The notes: generated from the sequence alone by a model not told the origin. A DNA stretch of 64,000 nt from Saccharopolyspora endophytica (GCF_018070075.1 NZ_JAGPXE010000003.1:605138-669137), one strand, 5' to 3'. Shown: positions 29,115-37,956, counted from the first letter of the stretch. Program-made: numbers and translations.

Positions 29115-30485
29115 TCACGGCAGGACCCGGGTGGGGTTGAGGACGTTGTGGGGGTCCAGCGCGGCCTTGATCGCGCGCGAGGCCCACAGCCCGGCGTCGT
29201 CGAGCTCGCGGCCCAGCCACTCGCGCTTGAGCTGACCGATGCCGTGCTCGCCGGTGATGGTGCCGCCCAGGTCCAGGCCGAGCTGCATGATCGCGTCGAA
29301 GGCCTTCTGGGCGCGTGCGGTCTCGTCGGCGTCGCCGTCGTCGAAGGCGACCACCGGGTGCATGTTGCCGTCACCGGCGTGCCCGGAGCACAGCACCTGC
29401 ACGCGGTGCTCCTCGGCGATGCGCTGCAAGCCCTCCACCAGGTCGACCAGGTGACGGCGGGGCACGCAGACGTCGTCGATGAGCAGCGCCTTGCCGAGCT
29501 TCTCGTGCGCGTCGCCGACGAGGCGGCGGGCCTGCATCAGCATCTCGCCCTCGGCGGCGCTGTCGGAGACCACGACCTCCGCCGCGCCCATCGCGCGCGC
29601 CACCCGCTCGAAGGCCGCCAGGTCGGCAGGGGCGTCGGCTCCGCGGTCGGACTGCACCAGCAGCATCGCGGCCATGCCCTCGGGAAATCCCAGGTCGGCG
29701 ATCTGCTGGACGGCCTTGACCGAGGAGGCGTCCATGAACTCCAGCACCGACGGCTGGTAGCCCTCGGCGAGGTAGCCGGAGACGGTGCGGGCCGAGCCGG
29801 CGACCTCGGGGAAGAACGCGACGGCGGTCAGCGGCTGAGCGCTGGCGGGGCGCAGCGCGACGGTCACCTCGGTGACCACGCCGAGCGTTCCCTCGGCGCC
29901 GACCATCAGGCGGGTCAGGTCGTACCCGGCGACGCCCTTGGCGGTGCGGCGACCGGTCCGCATCACCCTGCCGTCGGCCAGCACGACCTCCAGGCCGCGC
30001 ACGAAGTCACCGGTCACGCCGTACTTCACGCAGCACATGCCGCCCGCGTTGGTGGAGACGTTGCCGCCGATGGTGGAGATGCTGCGCGAACCCGGGTCCG
30101 GCGGGTAGAACAGGCCCTTCTCGGCGACGGCGGCGGCCAGCACGCCGTTGACGACTCCGGGCTGCACCACGGCCAGCTGCTCGTCGGGGTCGATGTCGAG
30201 GATGGCGTCCATCTTCTCCAGCGACAGCAGCACGCAGCCGTCCAGGGCGTTGGCCGCGCCCGACAGACCGGAGCGCGCACCCTGCGGGACCACCGGGACC
30301 CGGTTCTCGTGGGCCCACTTCAGCACCGCCGCCACGTCCTCGGTGTCGTAGGCCCGCACGAGCGCGGCCGGGGTTCCGGCCGGGCAGAACGTGGCCCGGT
30401 CGCGGCTGTGCGCGGCCAGCACGTCCGGATCGTCGAACACACGGCCCTCGGGCAGCAGCTCCCGCAGCGCGTCGGTGGAGATCAT
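29115..30485 (-). CDS. GlcD-type FAD-linked oxidase (2-hydroxyacid dehydrogenase)
   Basis: FAD-dependent 2-hydroxyacid oxidase of 456 residues (glycolate or D-lactate type). The PCMH FAD domain has 'VVPQGARSGLSGAANALDG' and 'STIGGNVSTNAGGMCCVKYGVTGDFV' region at about 80-160; the C-terminal oxidase domain has 'VLCSGHAGDGNMHPVVAF' with the metal/substrate His residues and 'GTITGEHGIGQLKREWL'. ATG 30485 is used. It reads in the same direction as the MatC-like permease and class V aminotransferase upstream, but a repeat-filled 300-bp gap lies between, so it may have its own promoter. A paralogue of similar design is at 57981-59381. Preferred hydroxyacid cannot be told. Confidence 0.92.
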   Translation of the reverse strand: MISTDALRELLPEGRVFDDPDVLAAHSRDRATFCPAGTPAALVRAYDTEDVAAVLKWAHENRVPVVPQGARSGLSGAANALDGCVLLSLEKMDAILDIDPDEQLAVVQPGVVNGVLAAAVAEKGLFYPPDPGSRSISTIGGNVSTNAGGMCCVKYGVTGDFVRGLEVVLADGRVMRTGRRTAKGVAGYDLTRLMVGAEGTLGVVTEVTVALRPASAQPLTAVAFFPEVAGSARTVSGYLAEGYQPSVLEFMDASSVKAVQQIADLGFPEGMAAMLLVQSDRGADAPADLAAFERVARAMGAAEVVVSDSAAEGEMLMQARRLVGDAHEKLGKALLIDDVCVPRRHLVDLVEGLQRIAEEHRVQVLCSGHAGDGNMHPVVAFDDGDADETARAQKAFDAIMQLGLDLGGTITGEHGIGQLKREWLGRELDDAGLWASRAIKAALDPHNVLNPTRVLP

Positions 30486-30618
30486 CGCCTCGTCTCTCCC
30501 AGGCTTCGAACACAGGTCCTACCACCGCGAACCTAGTCCGCCGAACGCCCCGATCCCACCCCGAGTGATTTTCTCCGCTCTCCCCCTCCCACTCCTCCCA
30601 CACCCTCGGGACCGGGAT

Positions 30619-30725
30619 TTCAGTGGAACTCGGGTCCCTGATTTCCACTGAAATCCGGTCCCCGACTTCCACTGAAATCCGGTGCCGGGAGTTCCACCGA
30701 AATCCGGTTCCCGAATTCCACTGAA
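30619..30725. repeat. 24-bp-period TTCCACTGAA repeat array
   Basis: Five copies of a 10-base core lie here: one inverted (TTCAGTGGAA, 30619-30628) and four direct (TTCCACTGAA at 30643, 30667, 30716; TTCCACCGAA at 30692). Start-to-start steps are 24, 24, 25 and 24 bp. The unit extends as TTCCACTGAAATCCGGTCCC. The first two cores can pair into a 13-bp hairpin. The same core, spaced 24 bp as an inverted pair, recurs at 53527-53560 inside a gene. Confidence 0.9.
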
Positions 30726-30789
30726 ATCGGGTCCCGGGGTTCCGGGGTGGCGGGGTTCTCGGGTTTTGCCGGGGGGTTCGGTTCTCGGG

Positions 30790-32055
30790 TCAGTTGATGC
30801 CCGGGGCGATCATGGTGAGCCAGACGACGATCGGGGCGATGACGACCATGGCTACGCCGTAGAGGGCCAGGCCCTTGAACACCGAGTCGCGCTCGGGTTC
30901 GCGGGAGTTGGCGAGCATGATGGCGCCGCTGGTGGAGAACGGGCTGATGTCGACCACCGTGGAGGCGATCGCCAGTCCGGCGACCATGCCCGCGATCCCG
31001 ACCTCGCCTGCGGCCATGAGCGGCACCGCCAGCGGGATCAGCGCGCCGAGCAGACCGGTGGACGAGGCGAAGGCCGACACGACCGCGCCGATGAGGCACA
31101 GCAGGAACGCCGACAGCAGCGGGACGCCGATGCCGCTGACCGCGTGGCTGACGTAGTCCACCGTGCCCAGCTCCTGCAGCACGCTGACGTAGGTGAGCAC
31201 ACCGCAGATCAGCAGCACGGTGGGCCAGGTGACGTTCTTGACCGCGTCCCGGTGCGCCTGCGGCGAGATGACACCGAGCACGACCGCGACGGTGATCGCC
31301 ACCAGCCCGATGTCCAGCTCCAGGAACAGGGTCAGCACGACCATGGTCACGATGCCCAGCAGGGTCAGCGCCTTGTCCCAGCTCATCTCGACCCGCGCCA
31401 GCAACGTCTCGTCGCGCGCCGCGCCGGGCGCGTCGGCCGTCACCGGGACTTCGGCGGTCTTGCGGCCGCCGAGCAGCACGAAGGCGACCGCGGCGAAGAC
31501 GAGGTTGAGCGCGAAGCTGGCGAAGAACAGGAACAGCGGACTGCCCTGCAACCCGCTGTCGTCGACGACGCCGTTGACGATGACGCCGAACACCGAGATC
31601 GGCGAGAACCCTCCGACCATCGTGCCGTGCACGACCATCACCGACATCAGCAGCGGGCTGATGCCGTGCTTGGCCGCCAGCCCCATCGCGACCGGGGCGA
31701 TGATGGCGACCGCCGCGGGCGGCACCGCGCCGATGGCGGTCAGCAGCGCCGAGACCGCGAGCATCACCCACGGCACCAGCGCCAACCTCCCGCGCACCAG
31801 CTGCACCGACCGGTAGACCAGCCAGTCGATGGTGCCGTTGGCGCGGGCGATGGCGAACAGGTAGGTGACGCCGACGAGCACCATGAAGATCTCGCCCGGG
31901 AATCCGGCGAGGATGTCGTCGGAGCTCATCCCGCCGGCGAGGGTGCCGACGAGGAACGCGGCGGCGAAGGCGAGCGCGCCCATGTTGACCGAGAACACGC
32001 CGGTGATGACGAAGATGGCCACCAGCGCCAGGATCGAGATCAGTTCGGGCGACAT
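30790..32055 (-). CDS. SLC13/MatC-type organic-acid permease
   Basis: Integral membrane transporter of 421 residues with about ten to twelve hydrophobic spans. The N-terminus 'MSPELISILALVAIFVITGVFSVNMGALAFAAAFLVGTLAGGMS' region matches the MatC N-terminal domain of dicarboxylate/malonate carriers; 'GAVPPAAVAIIAPVAMGLA' and 'STGLLGALIPLAVPLMAAGEVG' are the two SLC13/CitM-like re-entrant motifs, each with the conserved Pro. It starts 2 bp after the aminotransferase stop, so the two are coupled. Between a hydroxyacid oxidase and a glyoxylate-type aminotransferase, it probably imports a small mono- or dicarboxylate. Malonate is possible from family but the context favours a hydroxyacid. Confidence 0.88.
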   Translation of the reverse strand: MSPELISILALVAIFVITGVFSVNMGALAFAAAFLVGTLAGGMSSDDILAGFPGEIFMVLVGVTYLFAIARANGTIDWLVYRSVQLVRGRLALVPWVMLAVSALLTAIGAVPPAAVAIIAPVAMGLAAKHGISPLLMSVMVVHGTMVGGFSPISVFGVIVNGVVDDSGLQGSPLFLFFASFALNLVFAAVAFVLLGGRKTAEVPVTADAPGAARDETLLARVEMSWDKALTLLGIVTMVVLTLFLELDIGLVAITVAVVLGVISPQAHRDAVKNVTWPTVLLICGVLTYVSVLQELGTVDYVSHAVSGIGVPLLSAFLLCLIGAVVSAFASSTGLLGALIPLAVPLMAAGEVGIAGMVAGLAIASTVVDISPFSTSGAIMLANSREPERDSVFKGLALYGVAMVVIAPIVVWLTMIAPGIN

Positions 32056-32057
32056 GC

Positions 32058-33248
32058 TCAGTCCCCCGATCTGCCGGTCAGCTCGGCGATCGCGGCGGTG
32101 ACGCCGCCCGGCTGGTGCGGCACTCCGGCCAGGGTGAGCCCGGCTTCGACGACGCCGAGGGTTCCGAGCAGGGTGGCGTCGTTGAAGGCGCCGAGGTGCC
32201 CGATGCGGAAGACCTTCTTGGCCACTGCGGACAGTCCCGCGCCGAGCGAGGTGTCGAAGCGCTCCAGGATGACCTCGCGCAGGTGGTCGGCGTCGTGGTC
32301 CGGCGGCATCAGCACGGCGGTCAGGGCGCTGCTGTAGTCGGTTCCGGGTGTCGTCTCGGGATCGCGGCAGAGGACTTCCAGGCCCCAGGCGCGCACGGCC
32401 GCGCGGGTGGCCGCGGCGTGCCGGTCGTGGCGCGCGTAGACCTCGTCGAGCCCTTCTTCGAGCAGCATCGACAGGGCTTCGCGCAGGCCGAAGAGCAGGT
32501 TGGTGGGCGGCGTGTAGCGGAAGTAGCCCTGCTTGCCGGAATCGAGCAGCGGCTGCCAGTCCCAGTAGGACTTGGTGAGCTTCGCCGACTGCGCGGCCAG
32601 CAGCGCCTTGGCGCTGATGACGTTGATGCCGATGCCCGGCGGCAGCATCAGGCCCTTCTGCGAGCAGCTGATCGTGACGTCCACGCCCCACTCGTCGTGC
32701 CGGTAGTCCACCGATCCGAGCGAGGAGATCGTGTCGACCAGCAGCAGCGCCGGGTGGTCGGCCGCGTCGAGGGCCGCGCGCACCGCTTCGACGTCGCTGA
32801 CCACTCCGGTGGAGGTCTCGTTGTGCACCACGGCCACGGCCTTGATCCGGTGCTCGGAGTCGGCGCGCAGCCGCTGCTCGATGACGCCCGGGTCGGCACC
32901 GCTGCGCCAGTCCCCCGGGATCATCTCGGGCCGCAGGCCCAGCGTGGCGGCGAGCTCGGACCACAGGTCGGAGAAGTGCCCCGTCTCGCACATCAGGACG
33001 GCGTCGCCGGGCGAGAGCGTGTTGACCAGGGCGGCCTCCCACGCCCCGGTTCCGGAGGACGGGTAGATCACGACGTCGGCAGAAGTTCTTGCCACGGCGC
33101 GGAGTTTGTCGAAGACCTCCAGGGCGAGGTCGGCGAAGTCGGGGCCCCGGTGGTCGATGGTGGGCTTGGCGATCGCGTGCAGCACCCGGTCGGGAACGTT
33201 GGTCGGGCCGGGGATCTGCAGGAAGTGACGACTGCTGGCAACGGACAT
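32058..33248 (-). CDS. Class V aminotransferase (alanine/serine--glyoxylate type)
   Basis: PLP enzyme of 396 residues. 'IPGPTNVPDRVLHAIAKPTIDHRGPDF' region at 12-38 and 'YPSSGTGAWEAALVNTLSPGD' near 62-82 are the serine-glyoxylate aminotransferase signature; the PLP lysine is in 'TISCSQKGLMLPPG' at Lys198; 'FRYTPPTNLLFGLREAL' follows. It should pass an amino group from alanine or serine to glyoxylate, making glycine. GGAGG precedes ATG 33248. First gene of a unit with the permease, divergent from the FAD/Fe-S dehydrogenase. Related pyridoxamine-pyruvate and (S)-ureidoglycine enzymes are less likely in this context. Confidence 0.9.
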   Translation of the reverse strand: MSVASSRHFLQIPGPTNVPDRVLHAIAKPTIDHRGPDFADLALEVFDKLRAVARTSADVVIYPSSGTGAWEAALVNTLSPGDAVLMCETGHFSDLWSELAATLGLRPEMIPGDWRSGADPGVIEQRLRADSEHRIKAVAVVHNETSTGVVSDVEAVRAALDAADHPALLLVDTISSLGSVDYRHDEWGVDVTISCSQKGLMLPPGIGINVISAKALLAAQSAKLTKSYWDWQPLLDSGKQGYFRYTPPTNLLFGLREALSMLLEEGLDEVYARHDRHAAATRAAVRAWGLEVLCRDPETTPGTDYSSALTAVLMPPDHDADHLREVILERFDTSLGAGLSAVAKKVFRIGHLGAFNDATLLGTLGVVEAGLTLAGVPHQPGGVTAAIAELTGRSGD

Positions 33249-33311
33249 TCGTTCCTCCACGGTGAGGACGCTCTTCCGGCATGTGAAAACCAAGTCTCGG
33301 CGGGTTGAATT

Positions 33312-33360
33312 CTGTAGACAGCAAGCCGATCATGTCAAGTGGCTCACTTCCCCCTTGACA
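33312..33360. promoter_or_regulatory. Symmetric sites in the aminotransferase/dehydrogenase gap
   Basis: CTGTAGACAG (33312-33321) is a 10-bp palindrome. Next to it, TGTCAAG (33333-33339) and CTTGACA (33354-33360) form inverted arms around an inner AAGTG-gct-CACTT pair. All lie in the 169-bp divergent gap and could bind a GntR- or LysR-type regulator not present in the window. The TTGACA at 33355 also looks like a -35 for the plus-strand gene. Confidence 0.45.
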
Positions 33361-33417
33361 ACGGTTCTAGCTGGTCACGGCCGCGAAATCGGCCGGAAAA
33401 CGCTGGAAGGAAACCCA

Positions 33418-36309
33418 GTGCGCAACGTCGCCACCGCAGGGATCGCCACCGAACTCTCCCGGAGCCTGGACGGCAACGTCCGCTTCGACGACTACACCCG
33501 CCACCTCTACTCCACCGACGCCAGCATGTACCGGGTCCGGCCCCTCGGCGTGGTCTTCCCGCGCCACGCCGAGGACGTCGCGACCACCGTCCGGCTGTGC
33601 CGCCAGGCCGGTGTCGCCGTGCTTCCGCGCGGTGCGGGGACCAGCCACTGCGGGCAGACCGTCGGCGAGGCCGTGGTGCTGGACTTCTCCAAGCACATGA
33701 ACCGGATCGTGGAGCTCGACCCGGAACGCGGGCTCGCGCGGGTGCAGCCCGGAGTGGTGCAGGACGAGCTCAACCTCGCCGCCGGAGCGCACGGGCTGTT
33801 CTTCGCCCCGGACACCTCCACCAGCAACCGCGCCACGCTCGGCGGCATGATCGGCAACAACTCCTGCGGCTCCCGCTCGGCCCGCTACGGCATGACCATC
33901 GACCACGTCGAAGGCCTGGACGTCGTGCTCTCCGACGGCACCCCGGTGTCGCTGGGCGAGCTGTCGGCCGCCGAGCTCGCGGCGAAGTCCACTTCGGACA
34001 CCCTGGAGGGCCGGATTCACCGGCGGTTGCCGGAGATCGTCGACTCCGCACGTCCGGGGCTGGCCGAGCAGACCCAGCAGTTCTGGCGGCGGGCCGGCGG
34101 CTACCGGCTGGACCGGCTGGCCGAAGGGCCGTTCGACCTGGCGAAGTTCGTCGTCGGCGCCGAGGGAACGCTGGTCACCGTCACCGAAGCGCTGGTGCGG
34201 CTCACCCCGAAGCCGAAGGCGACCGTGATGGTCGTCGGGCACTTCGACTCCACCGCCGCGTGCATCGCGGGCACCGACGCGGCGATGCGCACAGGTGCCG
34301 CCGGGATCGAGATGGTGGACAACTTCATCCTCGATCTCGCTCGCCGGTCACCGGAGCACCAGCACCTCTTCCGCGCGTTGGAAGCAGATCCGCGCGCGCT
34401 GATGTTCGCCGAGTTCTACGGCGACACCGTCGAGGAGGCCCGCGCCGCGGCCGAAGGACTCGTGGCCGCGTGGCAGGCCGAAGGGCACGGCTACGCGACC
34501 CGGCTGGCCGCCACCGACGCCGAGCTCGCGCCGCTGCGCGCCCTGCGCAAGTCCGGGCTCGGGCTGCTGATGGCCGCGGGCGACTCCACCGAGCGGTCGG
34601 TGGCGTTCGTCGAGGACACCGCCGTGCCACCGGAGCACCTGGCCGAGTACACGACCAAGTTCGCCGAGATCCTCGACGGCCACGGGTTGCGCGCGGGGTT
34701 CTACGGGCACGCCTCGGCCGGCTGCCTGCACGTGCGCCCGTTCATGGACCTCACCCGCCCCGACCAGGTCGCCACGATGCGCGAGGTCGCCGAGCAGGTC
34801 TGCGATCTCGCGCTGTCCTACGGCGGGGTGAACTCCAGCGAGCACGGCGACGGGTACGCGCGCAGCGAGTTCAACCGGAAGATCTTCGGCGACACCGTCT
34901 ACGAGGCGATGCGCGAGGTCAAGGCGCTGTTCGACCCGGACGGCATCATGAACCCCGGCAAGATCGTCGATGCTCCGCCGATGACCGAGAACCTGCGCGA
35001 GCCGACGATCCCGGTGGCAGCGCCGCTGGACACGCACTTCGACTTCACCCGCTACGGCGGGATGCGCGGGGAAGCCGAGCGCTGCCAGCGCATCGGCGCC
35101 TGCCGCAAGCCCGACACCTCCGGCGGGGTGATGTGCCCGTCGTTCATGGCCACCCGCGATGAGGAGCACTCCACGCGAGGCCGGGCGAACGCCCTGGTAC
35201 TCGCGCTCTCCGAGCCCGACCCGAAGGCGGCGCTGGGCGGCGACCGGCTCAACGAGGTGCTCGACCTGTGCCTGGAGTGCAAGGCGTGCCAGCACGAATG
35301 CCCGATGTCGGTGGACATGGCCACGCTCAAGAGCGAAGCCCTGGCCCACCACCACGCGCAGCACGGGACCGACCTGCGGACGCGGATCTTCGGCGCCACC
35401 CGGCGGCTCTACCGGCTGGGCGCGATGGCCGCGCCGCTGACCAACGCGCTCGCCCGGCCGAAGCCCGTGCGGGCCCTGATGCAGAAGATCGCCGGGATCG
35501 ACAGCAGGCGCCCGCTACCCGGTTTCCGCCGGGACGACCTGCTGCGCTGGAACCGGTCCCGTCCCGCCACACCGACCGCGCCGGGAGTCGCCCCGGGCGA
35601 GCGGGGTGACGTAGTGTTCCTGGCCGACTCGTTCACCAGCCACACCGAGCCGGCCATCGGGCAGGCGGCGATCCGCCTCCTGGAACACGCGGGTTGGCGG
35701 GTGCGGGTCGAGTCGCAGGTGTGCTGCGCGCGCCCGCAGATCTCCAAAGGCCTCCTGCCCCAGGCGAAGAAGGTGGCCGGGAAGCTGGTCGCCAAGCTCG
35801 CGCCGGAGGCCGAGCGGGGCGTGCGGATCGTCGGGTGCGAGCCGTCGTGCGTGTCGACGCTGTGCGACGAGCACCCCAAGCTGCTGGGCGACGCGCGGGT
35901 GGCCGGCAGCGCGAGCCTCGTCGAGGACCTGCTCCTGGAGGCCTTGGACGACGGCGCCCTCGCGCCATCACGGGGTCCGGAGAAGGTCCTGTTCCACGGT
36001 CATTGCCACCAGAAGGCGGTGCTGGGCACGACCTCGTCTTCCCGCCTGCTCGGGTACCTCTCCGAGGTCGACGTGCTCGACGCGGGCTGCTGCGGCATGG
36101 CCGGTTCGTTCGGCTTCGAGACCGAGCACTACGAGCTGTCGATGCGCATCGGCGGGCAGCGGCTCTTCCCCGCCATCGAGGGTGCGGCCGACGCGGCGGT
36201 GGCCGCCACCGGCGTCTCCTGCCGCCAGCAGGTCGCCCACGGAACCGGCCGCCAGGCCAAGCACCCGGTCGAACTGCTCCACGACGCCGTCTTCGGGTGC
36301 CCGCGCTAG
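33418..36309 (+). CDS. Fused FAD / Fe-S 2-hydroxyacid dehydrogenase (GlcD-GlcF type)
   Basis: Membrane-associated dehydrogenase of 963 residues joining a GlcD-like FAD half and a GlcF/GlpC-like iron-sulphur half. FAD half (about 1-520): 'LPRGAGTSHCGQTVGEAVVLD', 'GGMIGNNSCGSRSARYGM', 'YGHASAGCLHVRP' and 'SSEHGDGYARSEF'. Iron-sulphur half (about 545-963): a first cysteine set 'CQRIGACRK...GGVMCPS', a second 'CLECKACQHECPM', then two CCG-type domains, 'VCCARPQISKGLL' and 'DAGCCGMAGSFGFE'. Such fusions oxidise D-lactate, D-2-hydroxyglutarate or glycolate and feed quinone. GTG 33418 has GGAAGGAAA upstream. It is divergent from the aminotransferase-permease unit, which suggests one pathway. Confidence 0.92.
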   Translation: MRNVATAGIATELSRSLDGNVRFDDYTRHLYSTDASMYRVRPLGVVFPRHAEDVATTVRLCRQAGVAVLPRGAGTSHCGQTVGEAVVLDFSKHMNRIVELDPERGLARVQPGVVQDELNLAAGAHGLFFAPDTSTSNRATLGGMIGNNSCGSRSARYGMTIDHVEGLDVVLSDGTPVSLGELSAAELAAKSTSDTLEGRIHRRLPEIVDSARPGLAEQTQQFWRRAGGYRLDRLAEGPFDLAKFVVGAEGTLVTVTEALVRLTPKPKATVMVVGHFDSTAACIAGTDAAMRTGAAGIEMVDNFILDLARRSPEHQHLFRALEADPRALMFAEFYGDTVEEARAAAEGLVAAWQAEGHGYATRLAATDAELAPLRALRKSGLGLLMAAGDSTERSVAFVEDTAVPPEHLAEYTTKFAEILDGHGLRAGFYGHASAGCLHVRPFMDLTRPDQVATMREVAEQVCDLALSYGGVNSSEHGDGYARSEFNRKIFGDTVYEAMREVKALFDPDGIMNPGKIVDAPPMTENLREPTIPVAAPLDTHFDFTRYGGMRGEAERCQRIGACRKPDTSGGVMCPSFMATRDEEHSTRGRANALVLALSEPDPKAALGGDRLNEVLDLCLECKACQHECPMSVDMATLKSEALAHHHAQHGTDLRTRIFGATRRLYRLGAMAAPLTNALARPKPVRALMQKIAGIDSRRPLPGFRRDDLLRWNRSRPATPTAPGVAPGERGDVVFLADSFTSHTEPAIGQAAIRLLEHAGWRVRVESQVCCARPQISKGLLPQAKKVAGKLVAKLAPEAERGVRIVGCEPSCVSTLCDEHPKLLGDARVAGSASLVEDLLLEALDDGALAPSRGPEKVLFHGHCHQKAVLGTTSSSRLLGYLSEVDVLDAGCCGMAGSFGFETEHYELSMRIGGQRLFPAIEGAADAAVAATGVSCRQQVAHGTGRQAKHPVELLHDAVFGCPR

Positions 36310-36315
36310 GCCGGC

Positions 36316-36376
36316 GGTTGTGGTCTAACCGTCCATGAACGATGTCCGCTGTGCCCGGACGGTTCGGACCACAACC
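36316..36376. terminator. Bidirectional stem-loop terminator
   Basis: GGTTGTGGTCTAACCGTCC (36316-36334) pairs with GGACGGTTCGGACCACAACC (36357-36376) with one bulge, over a 22-nt loop. It separates the convergent dehydrogenase and epimerase genes and begins 7 bp past the first stop. Confidence 0.85.
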
Positions 36377-36389
36377 ACCCGTCAGCGGC

Positions 36390-37328
36390 TCAGGCGGGCC
36401 AGAGGCCGAAGAGGGAGGCGAAGCCCTCCCTCCAGCTCGGCCAGGAGGGCTTCCAGCCCAGGGTCTCGCGGAGCCGGAAGTTGCTCGCCCCGCGCTGCTC
36501 GGTGAGCTGGTGCACGGTCAGCCAGTCCAGCTGGGACTTCGCCTGCTCCATCGTCAGCGCGACCGGGGCGGGCGCACCGGCCATCCTGGCGTAGGCGGGC
36601 AGCCACTCGCTGGACTCGGCCGGCTCGTTGTCGACCACGTTGTAGGCGCCCGGATCGCCGCCTTCGAGCAGCTCCAGGATCACTCCGGCGGCGTCGTCCA
36701 CGTGGGTGAAGGAGGTGAGCCCGACCCCGTCGCCGACCAGCGGCAGCTCGCTGCCGACCACGCGGGCGTGCACGTCACCGCCGGGCGCGTAGTGGGTGTC
36801 CGGCCCGTACAGCGAGCCGTAGCGCAGCGACACGCCCTCGATGCCGGAGCGGCTGAACAGGTCCTCCTCCACGGAGGCCAGCGCCCGCACCAGGTCGCCC
36901 CAGCGGCCCGGGGCGTCCACCCACAGCGGGGAGTCCTCCTCGAGGACGTCGTGGCCGTGCGGGCGGTAGGCGGCCGTCATGCCCTGGGCGATGAACCGGC
37001 GCGCGCCCGCGGACACGGCGGCGTCCATCAGGTTCTTGGTACCCCGCTCGCGGAGTTTCGCCGTGCGCTGCAGGGCTTCCTGCGGGTCGGCGGCACCGAA
37101 GGCGGAGCTCTGGTCGATCACGACGTCGGGAGCAGCGCGGCGCAGCTGTATGCGCAGCGCATCAGGATCCAGGAGATCGACCGCCGCGATCTCGTCGACG
37201 GACAGCTCTTCCAACCGGTCGGCTTTGCGCGCCAGCGCCGTCACGTGGTGACCGCGCTCCCGCAGCAGCGGCAGCAGCGTCCTCCCGACCACACCTGTCG
37301 CACCGGCGACAACCACACGCAGGGGCAT
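36390..37328 (-). CDS. NAD-dependent epimerase/dehydratase family protein
   Basis: Extended short-chain dehydrogenase of 312 residues. The N-terminal Rossmann motif 'VVVAGATGVVGRTLLPLL' is at 5-22. 'RRFIAQGMTAAYRP' stands where the family has its Ser/Thr-Tyr motif, and 'SLRYGSLYGPDTHY' is the usual substrate-loop 'RYGNVYGP'-like segment. The classical YxxxK pair is not clear, so it may not be a standard sugar epimerase. C-terminal 'RLRETLGWKPSWPSWREGF' is typical of atypical SDRs (subgroup a5-like). Stand-alone gene; ATG 37328. Substrate unknown. Confidence 0.8.
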   Translation of the reverse strand: MPLRVVVAGATGVVGRTLLPLLRERGHHVTALARKADRLEELSVDEIAAVDLLDPDALRIQLRRAAPDVVIDQSSAFGAADPQEALQRTAKLRERGTKNLMDAAVSAGARRFIAQGMTAAYRPHGHDVLEEDSPLWVDAPGRWGDLVRALASVEEDLFSRSGIEGVSLRYGSLYGPDTHYAPGGDVHARVVGSELPLVGDGVGLTSFTHVDDAAGVILELLEGGDPGAYNVVDNEPAESSEWLPAYARMAGAPAPVALTMEQAKSQLDWLTVHQLTEQRGASNFRLRETLGWKPSWPSWREGFASLFGLWPA

Positions 37329-37493
37329 TCCCCGGAACCTCGCATCTGGTCAAACGTCAGCGAGCCCTGAGGCTACCCCGGAACCCCTTGCCCCATCGGG
37401 TGAAACTCGCCGGTGATCGGCGAGAGGAAGATCATCTGCGACGAGCGGCGGGCCGACGGTCACGACCCGCCACCCGTCCAGACGGAGGAAGTG

Positions 37494-37697
37494 TCACACC
37501 GTGCGGATGCCGGCCGCCTGCGGACCCTTGGGGCCCTGGGCGATCTCGAACTCCACGCGCTGGTTCTCCTCCAGCGTGCGGAAACCCGTGGCATCGATGG
37601 CGGAGTAGTGGGCGAAGACGTCAGCGCCACCGCCGTCGGGGGTGATGAACCCGTAGCCCTTCTCGGCGTTGAACCACTTGACCGTACCGCTTGCCAT
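37494..37697 (-). CDS. Cold-shock protein (CspA family)
   Basis: Single-stranded nucleic-acid chaperone of 67 residues. The OB-fold RNA-binding motifs are complete: RNP1 '[12 protein letters not shown]' at 12-23 and RNP2 '[10 protein letters not shown]' at 26-35, ending '[10 protein letters not shown]'. Length is standard. ATG 37697 has GGGAGAACAAGG upstream. A predicted promoter at 37863-37891 gives a leader of about 160 nt, and within it lies an intrinsic terminator (37793-37822). The layout therefore suggests that transcription into the gene is conditional. Confidence 0.96.
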   Translation of the reverse strand: MASGTVKWFNAEKGYGFITPDGGGADVFAHYSAIDATGFRTLEENQRVEFEIAQGPKGPQAAGIRTV

Positions 37698-37792
37698 TCC
37701 TTGTTCTCCCGTTTCTGCTGACCAGGGTCAACACTGCGCCGACCCCTGGTTGCCAGAGCTGATCACCGGCAGCCCGCGGAGCACCACGGCAC

Positions 37793-37822
37793 AAAAAAAG
37801 CGCCTGCGTTCTGGCAGGCACT
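37793..37822 (-). terminator. Intrinsic terminator/attenuator inside the cold-shock leader
   Basis: On the minus strand AGTGCCTGC-CAGAAC-GCAGGCGCT (9 pairs, one G-U) is followed at once by TTTTTTT. It is about 96 nt upstream of the cspA start and about 35 nt downstream of the predicted transcription start, so it would release a short leader RNA unless bypassed. Confidence 0.8.
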
Positions 37823-37862
37823 CTTTCCAGTACTGCAAGGACCAAAACCGCAACCACGAGTC

Positions 37863-37891
37863 ACGCTAGCACCACGGTTGCGGGTTGTCAC
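37863..37891 (-). promoter_or_regulatory. Predicted promoter of the cold-shock gene
   Basis: On the minus strand, -35 GTGACA (37886-37891) and -10 TAGCGT (37863-37868) are separated by exactly 17 bp. Expected start is about 37856. A GTG at 37857 opens a hydrophobic frame right at that point. Confidence 0.6.
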
Positions 37892-37956
37892 ACGTTGATC
37901 GCAGCGAGTCAACATGAGACCGTATCCGGTCCGCCGCAGCGCTTTTCAACCGCCGG

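Noticed and set aside
37621..37857. 79-codon frame running from the cold-shock leader into cspA
   Set aside because: The full frame overlaps cspA out of frame and loses bias there; kept only as a possible leader peptide in the finding on the leader.
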